In this document: positions 29,123 to 35,206 of the stretch, one piece after another
How positions within the stretch are numbered: position 1 is the stretch's first letter
How the letters are laid out: the number at the start of each line of letters is the position of its first letter
From: Betaproteobacteria bacterium
Lineage (GTDB): Bacteria > Pseudomonadota > Gammaproteobacteria > Burkholderiales > SG8-41
Direction: 5' to 3'
DNA: 35,206 nucleotides
NCBI GenBank assembly: GCA_016199485.1
Contig: JACQGO010000248.1
Location: 1 to 35,206 of the forward strand
Made by a program: the position numbers and the translations under genes
The notes under the pieces: generated by a model
What the model was told of the DNA's origin: nothing
The model's database searches: none
The model's input: the letters and a program-made list of their open reading frames with translations, nothing else

Positions 29123-29674
29123 TCACTCCTCGCTCGTCACCGCGTATATCGCCGGCAGATTGCGCCATGCGCCGGATACGTCCATTCCGAAGCCGAACAC
29201 GTAACGGTCGGGGAGCTTCAGCCCCACGAAATCCGCCGCGATGGGCTTGGAGCGGCCGATGTCCTTGTCGGCGAGCACCGCGCTGTAGAATTTCTTCGCC
29301 CCGGCCTCGAGCAGCCGGTCGCGAATCGCGGCAAGCGTATGGCCTTCATCGAGGATATCATCGAGCACCAGCACCACCCGCCCCGCGACCTCGGTGCTGG
29401 GCATCGCTTTCCAGATCATGGTCCCGCCGCGCGTCGCATCGCCGTAGCGCGACACGTGCAGGTAGTCGAGTTCGAGCGGGAAGCGGAGCAGCGGCAGTAT
29501 CCGGCCGGTGAAAACCACGCTGCCGCCCATCACCGATAGCACCAGCGGCTGCACGTCGCGCAGCGCGGCGGTGATTTCGCGCGCGAGGCGCTCGACCGCC
29601 TCAGAAACGACGACGGCGGAACAGATCTGTTCCGCCGTGTCGAGTATCTTCCACGCCCGTTCCGGCGGCATCAT
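29123..29674 (-). CDS. hpt: Hypoxanthine(-guanine) phosphoribosyltransferase
   Basis: 183 residues. Salvages hypoxanthine (and perhaps guanine) to IMP/GMP with PRPP. The PRPP signature VLVLDDILDEGHTLAAI is at residues 101-117; the PPi loop region is PLVLSVMGGSVVFTGRILPL and the dimer/flexible-loop part LDYLHVSRYGDATRGGTM. The C-terminal base-binding YVFGFGMDVSGAWRNLPAIY is typical. Two adjacent ATGs (29674 and 29671) are possible; the first shares a base with the preceding stop (TGATG), so coupling to the DsrE-like gene is likely. The earlier in-frame ORF start lies inside that gene and is not used. Confidence 0.92.
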   Translation of the reverse strand: MMPPERAWKILDTAEQICSAVVVSEAVERLAREITAALRDVQPLVLSVMGGSVVFTGRILPLLRFPLELDYLHVSRYGDATRGGTMIWKAMPSTEVAGRVVLVLDDILDEGHTLAAIRDRLLEAGAKKFYSAVLADKDIGRSKPIAADFVGLKLPDRYVFGFGMDVSGAWRNLPAIYAVTSEE

Positions 29675-30042
29675 CAGTAGGTAAAGGTGACGACGTTTTC
29701 GTCCATTGCCTGCTGGATCACGTACGCGCCCCCGACCGTTTCCTCGATTTCGGGAATCAGGTCGTTGCCCCACAAGTCGAGCGTCGGCGTGCATACCTTG
29801 AAGTGCACCCCCGCCTCGTGTGCGTCCTTGATGAAATCGTAGACGCTCTTCGTCGACCCTTCCTTCACGTAGAGCTTCTCCGCGACGCCCTTCTTGGCGA
29901 GTTCGCCGGCGCGTGCGGTCAGGATCACCTCCACCTCGTAGTCCATCGCCGCGGCGACGGTGGCCTGGAAGAACGGCGCGCCAAGCTCCGCGCCGTTGCG
30001 CGGATCGGTGTTCACCATCACGATCATCAGCTTGTCCGCCAT
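29674..30042 (-). CDS. DsrE/DsrF-like family protein of unknown function
   Basis: 122 residues, cytosolic, DsrE/F-like fold. Seen: LMIVMVNTDPRNGAELGAPF, AAAMDYEVEVILTARAGELA, VYDFIKDAHEAGVHFKVCTP and a C-terminal GGAYVIQQAMDENVVTFTY. One Cys (in HFKVCTP) sits where DsrE/TusD proteins have a sulfur-carrying Cys, so sulfur or redox chemistry is possible but not shown. The start is ATG at 30042 because AGGAG lies 6 bases upstream; the ATG two codons earlier touches the AGGAG directly. First gene of the DsrE-hpt-phosphorylase-def group; its partner role in purine salvage is unknown to me. Confidence 0.8.
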   Translation of the reverse strand: MADKLMIVMVNTDPRNGAELGAPFFQATVAAAMDYEVEVILTARAGELAKKGVAEKLYVKEGSTKSVYDFIKDAHEAGVHFKVCTPTLDLWGNDLIPEIEETVGGAYVIQQAMDENVVTFTY

Positions 30043-30071
30043 GGTCATCTCCTGTTATGCCAGATGACGGT

Positions 30072-30085
30072 ATATTAGCATATTA
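30072..30085 (-). promoter_or_regulatory. AT-rich promoter region of the DsrE-hpt-def group
   Basis: The minus strand holds two TAATAT hexamers 2 bases apart (30080-30085 and 30072-30077) in the 81-base spacer after galU. Either could serve as a -10, but no good -35 precedes them. It is the only AT-rich stretch in the neighbourhood and lies about 30 bases before the DsrE start. Confidence 0.4.
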
Positions 30086-30123
30086 AGATTAACCGAAATT
30101 CTTCTCGCCCCCCCTCGATCATT

Positions 30124-33035
<2,912 letters not shown>

Positions 33036-34139
33036 TCACGAAAACAGCCTGAGCGCCCGTTCACTGCCCGCGCCGACCTGGCGCTCGTCCATCGCGGCGT
33101 GGATCTCGCGCAGCTGCTGCTTGATCTTCCCGATCCCGGCTTCGTTGAGTGCAACCCGGTTGTCGTCAACCAGAATTCCGTCCAGCGCGCCGGCAAAGTT
33201 CCTGCCGACCTCCAGCATGCGGTCGAGCACGCGCAATCCGTCGGCGACGCGGGGTACGTCCATGAGCAGCGTGATGCCGGTCGTCGACAGGCTCTTGATC
33301 TGCTCCGGAATGAACGGTGCCGGCTCGTGGTTGTCGAGCGTGAACAGCGTCTGTTTTGCCTCGCTGCGGTAATGGAACACGCCGTCCGGCTCGAGCTTGA
33401 ATCCCGCCGCTTCGGCGAGCGCGCGGATCTTGGTCCCGGAAAAGGGTCCGCCGCGCGCGACGATGTTCACCCCGATCGCGACGTCGACCTCGGCGCAGAA
33501 ACGCTCGAGGAGCTTGGCCGCGGCGAGCGCCGCGTGGATGTCCGGGCAGTTCGCCACGGCCGGCACCTTGTCGGCGCAGCTGCGCACCGCGTCGCAGAAA
33601 GCGGAAAGCTGCACCTGGTTCGCCGGGCCGGCGCGGTTGACGAGCTGCAGCGCGAGTCTGAGGCTGGTGTGGCGGCTGCCCGCGGTGCGTACCAGGTCTT
33701 CCCACTCGCCGGTCTCGGAATTATAGCCCGCACCGCGCGTCGGTTTGCCCATCGCCGCCAGCTTCCCGAGCAACTCGCCGAGCACCGAATCGGAAATCGG
33801 CGTGTCGGAGTCGATTTCGGCGATGTAGTCGATCGCAGCGTCGAGGCCCGCGACCGCCGTGCCCTCCGCGACGCGCACGCCCCCTTCACCGGCCGACCCC
33901 GGCGCGCGCTGCGGCGCGCTTTCCTCGCGTGACGCGCCCGCCGGCGGGAGCTGCGGCTCGATCCGGCCCGCGCCCCGCTCCTCGCGCCCGCCGCCCTCGA
34001 GCAGCACGTCCTTGTGCTCGTGCTCGAACGCGGCGCCCAGCCGCCGGCGCAGCCTCCTCTCCTGCAGCCAGTTGAACAGATAAACTCCGGCAACCACGAT
34101 TGCCCCGAGCGCGAGCAGGCTTATCTGCAGATCGCTCAT
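33036..34139 (-). CDS. zipA: Cell division protein ZipA
   Basis: 367 residues. Inner-membrane anchor that ties FtsZ filaments to the membrane. One N-terminal membrane helix (LQISLLALGAIVVAGVYLFN, residues 4-23), a basic patch (QERRLRRRLG), a Pro/Glu/Gly/Ala-rich linker (about 40-95), and a C-terminal ZipA/FtsZ-binding domain (about 210-360) with NIVARGGPFSGTKIRALAEA, GVFHYRSEA, FTLDNHEPAPFI and GITLLMDVPRVADGLRVLDR. A conserved-looking helical block (about 100-200) lies between linker and domain and is longer than in E. coli ZipA. It follows smc after 16 bases. Confidence 0.93.
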   Translation of the reverse strand: MSDLQISLLALGAIVVAGVYLFNWLQERRLRRRLGAAFEHEHKDVLLEGGGREERGAGRIEPQLPPAGASREESAPQRAPGSAGEGGVRVAEGTAVAGLDAAIDYIAEIDSDTPISDSVLGELLGKLAAMGKPTRGAGYNSETGEWEDLVRTAGSRHTSLRLALQLVNRAGPANQVQLSAFCDAVRSCADKVPAVANCPDIHAALAAAKLLERFCAEVDVAIGVNIVARGGPFSGTKIRALAEAAGFKLEPDGVFHYRSEAKQTLFTLDNHEPAPFIPEQIKSLSTTGITLLMDVPRVADGLRVLDRMLEVGRNFAGALDGILVDDNRVALNEAGIGKIKQQLREIHAAMDERQVGAGSERALRLFS

Positions 34140-34155
34140 ACGGGATCCCCGTGCT

Positions 34156-35206
34156 CTACGCCGCTTCCTCGGTAAGCTTCATCGCCTCTTCGATATCCAC
34201 CGCCACCACCCGCGACACGCCCGGCTCCTGCATCGTGATGCCGAGCAGCTGCCCGGCGATCTCCATGGTGATCTTGTTGTGACTGATGAACAGGAACTGC
34301 GACTGGCGGGACATCTTTCTCACCAGCGCGCAGAAACGCTCGGTGTTGTGGTCATCGAGCGGTGCGTCCACTTCATCGAGCAGGCAGAACGGCGCGGGGT
34401 TGAGCTGAAACAGCGAAAACACCAGCGCCAGCGCGGTGAGCGCCTTCTCCCCGCCGGAGAGCAGGTGGATCGTCGTGTTCTTCTTCCCGGGCGGCTGCGC
34501 AATCGCCTGCACGCCGCTGTCCAGGATTTCCTCCCCGGTCAGCACGAGCCTAGCGTGCCCGCCCCCGAACAGCGCCGGGAACAGCGTGCCGAAGTGCCGG
34601 TTCACCTCGTCGAACGTATGCTGCAACCGCTCCCGCGTCTCGCGGTCAATGCGGCGGATGGCGTCTTCCAGCGTGGCCATCGCCTCGGTGAGGTCGCGCG
34701 ACTGCGCGTCGAGGTAATTCCTGCGCTCCTCGGCGTTCTGCAGCTCTTCCAGCGCCGCAAGATTGACCGCGCCGAGCGCCGTGATCGCGTCGTTCAGCCG
34801 GTTGATCTCCGCCTGCAGCGCTCCGGGACGCGCGCCCTTTTCGAGCAACGACGCGATCTCGTGCTCGTCGGCCCCGGCGAGCTGCTGCGCAAACTGCTCC
34901 TCGGTGAGCCGCGCTTCCTGCTCCTTGAGCCGGAGCTCGGCAATGCGCTCGCGCAGCGGATCGAGCTTCTGCTCGCACGCGAGCCGCTCTTGCTCGGCCT
35001 GCTTGAGCGTCGACTCCATCTCTTCGAGCGCGTCGCGCGCCGTTTTCAACGCCTGTTCCCGCTCGGCACGCTGCACCAGCGCCTGCTGCAATTTTTCCTG
35101 CGGCGGCGCCTCGTCATAGCCGGCGAGCTCGCGTTCAAGCTCCGCCATGCTCCGGCTCAGGCTGCCGATGGTTTCAGAAAATACATTAATTGAGTTTTCT
35201 ATCTCA
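34156..35206 (-). CDS. smc: Chromosome segregation protein SMC, C-terminal part
   Basis: The frame is open to the window edge, so about 349 C-terminal residues of a ~1,170-residue protein are present. Seen: the end of the returning coiled coil (long Glu/Gln/Lys/Arg heptads), the [20 protein letters not shown] element, [19 protein letters not shown] and [17 protein letters not shown], the ABC signature [17 protein letters not shown], Walker [16 protein letters not shown], and the D/H-loop [17 protein letters not shown] with ScpAB organises chromosome arms. Codons nearest the window edge are unusually AT-rich. Confidence 0.96.
   Translation of the reverse strand, partial: EIENSINVFSETIGSLSRSMAELERELAGYDEAPPQEKLQQALVQRAEREQALKTARDALEEMESTLKQAEQERLACEQKLDPLRERIAELRLKEQEARLTEEQFAQQLAGADEHEIASLLEKGARPGALQAEINRLNDAITALGAVNLAALEELQNAEERRNYLDAQSRDLTEAMATLEDAIRRIDRETRERLQHTFDEVNRHFGTLFPALFGGGHARLVLTGEEILDSGVQAIAQPPGKKNTTIHLLSGGEKALTALALVFSLFQLNPAPFCLLDEVDAPLDDHNTERFCALVRKMSRQSQFLFISHNKITMEIAGQLLGITMQEPGVSRVVAVDIEEAMKLTEEAA

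Noticed and set aside
35149-35206. AT-rich end of the window as intergenic DNA or an insertion junction
   Set aside because: It translates in frame as ordinary SMC coiled coil ([18 protein letters not shown]), so it is coding; only its codon use is odd.

Overview
The window reads as a chromosomal segment of a GC-rich betaproteobacterium. The grounds are the gene orders smc-zipA-ligA, map-glnD, pyrG-kdsA-eno-ftsB and rpsB-tsf-pyrH-frr-uppS-cdsA-dxr-rseP-bamA-skp-lpxD-fabZ-lpxA-lpxB-rnhB, plus ZipA, PpsR and GlnD, which are proteobacterial proteins. Almost every base is coding. The longest stretch without a gene is the 281-base rpsB/map divergent region (24164-24444). I see no rRNA, tRNA, CRISPR array, insertion sequence or phage gene.

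Layout. 1-297 is the end of a TauE/SafE-type permease. 337-5635 (minus) carries pyrG, kdsA, eno, ftsB and folD: CTP, KDO, glycolysis, divisome and one-carbon functions. ppsR (plus, 5735-6559) diverges from pyrG. 6617-9730 holds a SpoU/TrmH rRNA methyltransferase and, next to it, a divergent pair that I identify as senA (an EgtB-like selenoneine synthase) and senB (the TIGR04348-type selenosugar synthase). 9821-24163 (minus) is the large translation, isoprenoid, outer-membrane and lipid A cluster from rpsB down to rnhB. map and glnD (plus) diverge from rpsB. 27850-30042 (minus) is a compact salvage group: a DsrE-like protein, a hypoxanthine phosphoribosyltransferase, a methylthioinosine phosphorylase and peptide deformylase. 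30124-35206 (minus) is smc (partial)-zipA-ligA-galU.

How it fits together. The large cluster links protein synthesis (S2, EF-Ts, RRF), isoprenoid and undecaprenyl carriers (Dxr, UppS), phospholipid precursor (CdsA), envelope stress proteolysis (RseP), beta-barrel assembly (BamA, Skp) and lipid A synthesis (LpxD, FabZ, LpxA, LpxB). KdsA supplies KDO to the same outer membrane. LpxA has Met at the hydrocarbon-ruler position, which predicts 3-hydroxydecanoyl lipid A.

The most interesting items are: the senA/senB cassette without a local senC (selD), sitting between rnhB and trmH and running into trmH; two copies of a palindromic intergenic element whose arms differ by compensatory base changes; an intrinsic terminator between rpsB and tsf; a terminator whose U-tract runs to within a few bases of the folD start codon; and short AT-rich codon patches inside otherwise GC-rich essential genes. 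All names come from reading motifs and synteny; no database search was run.
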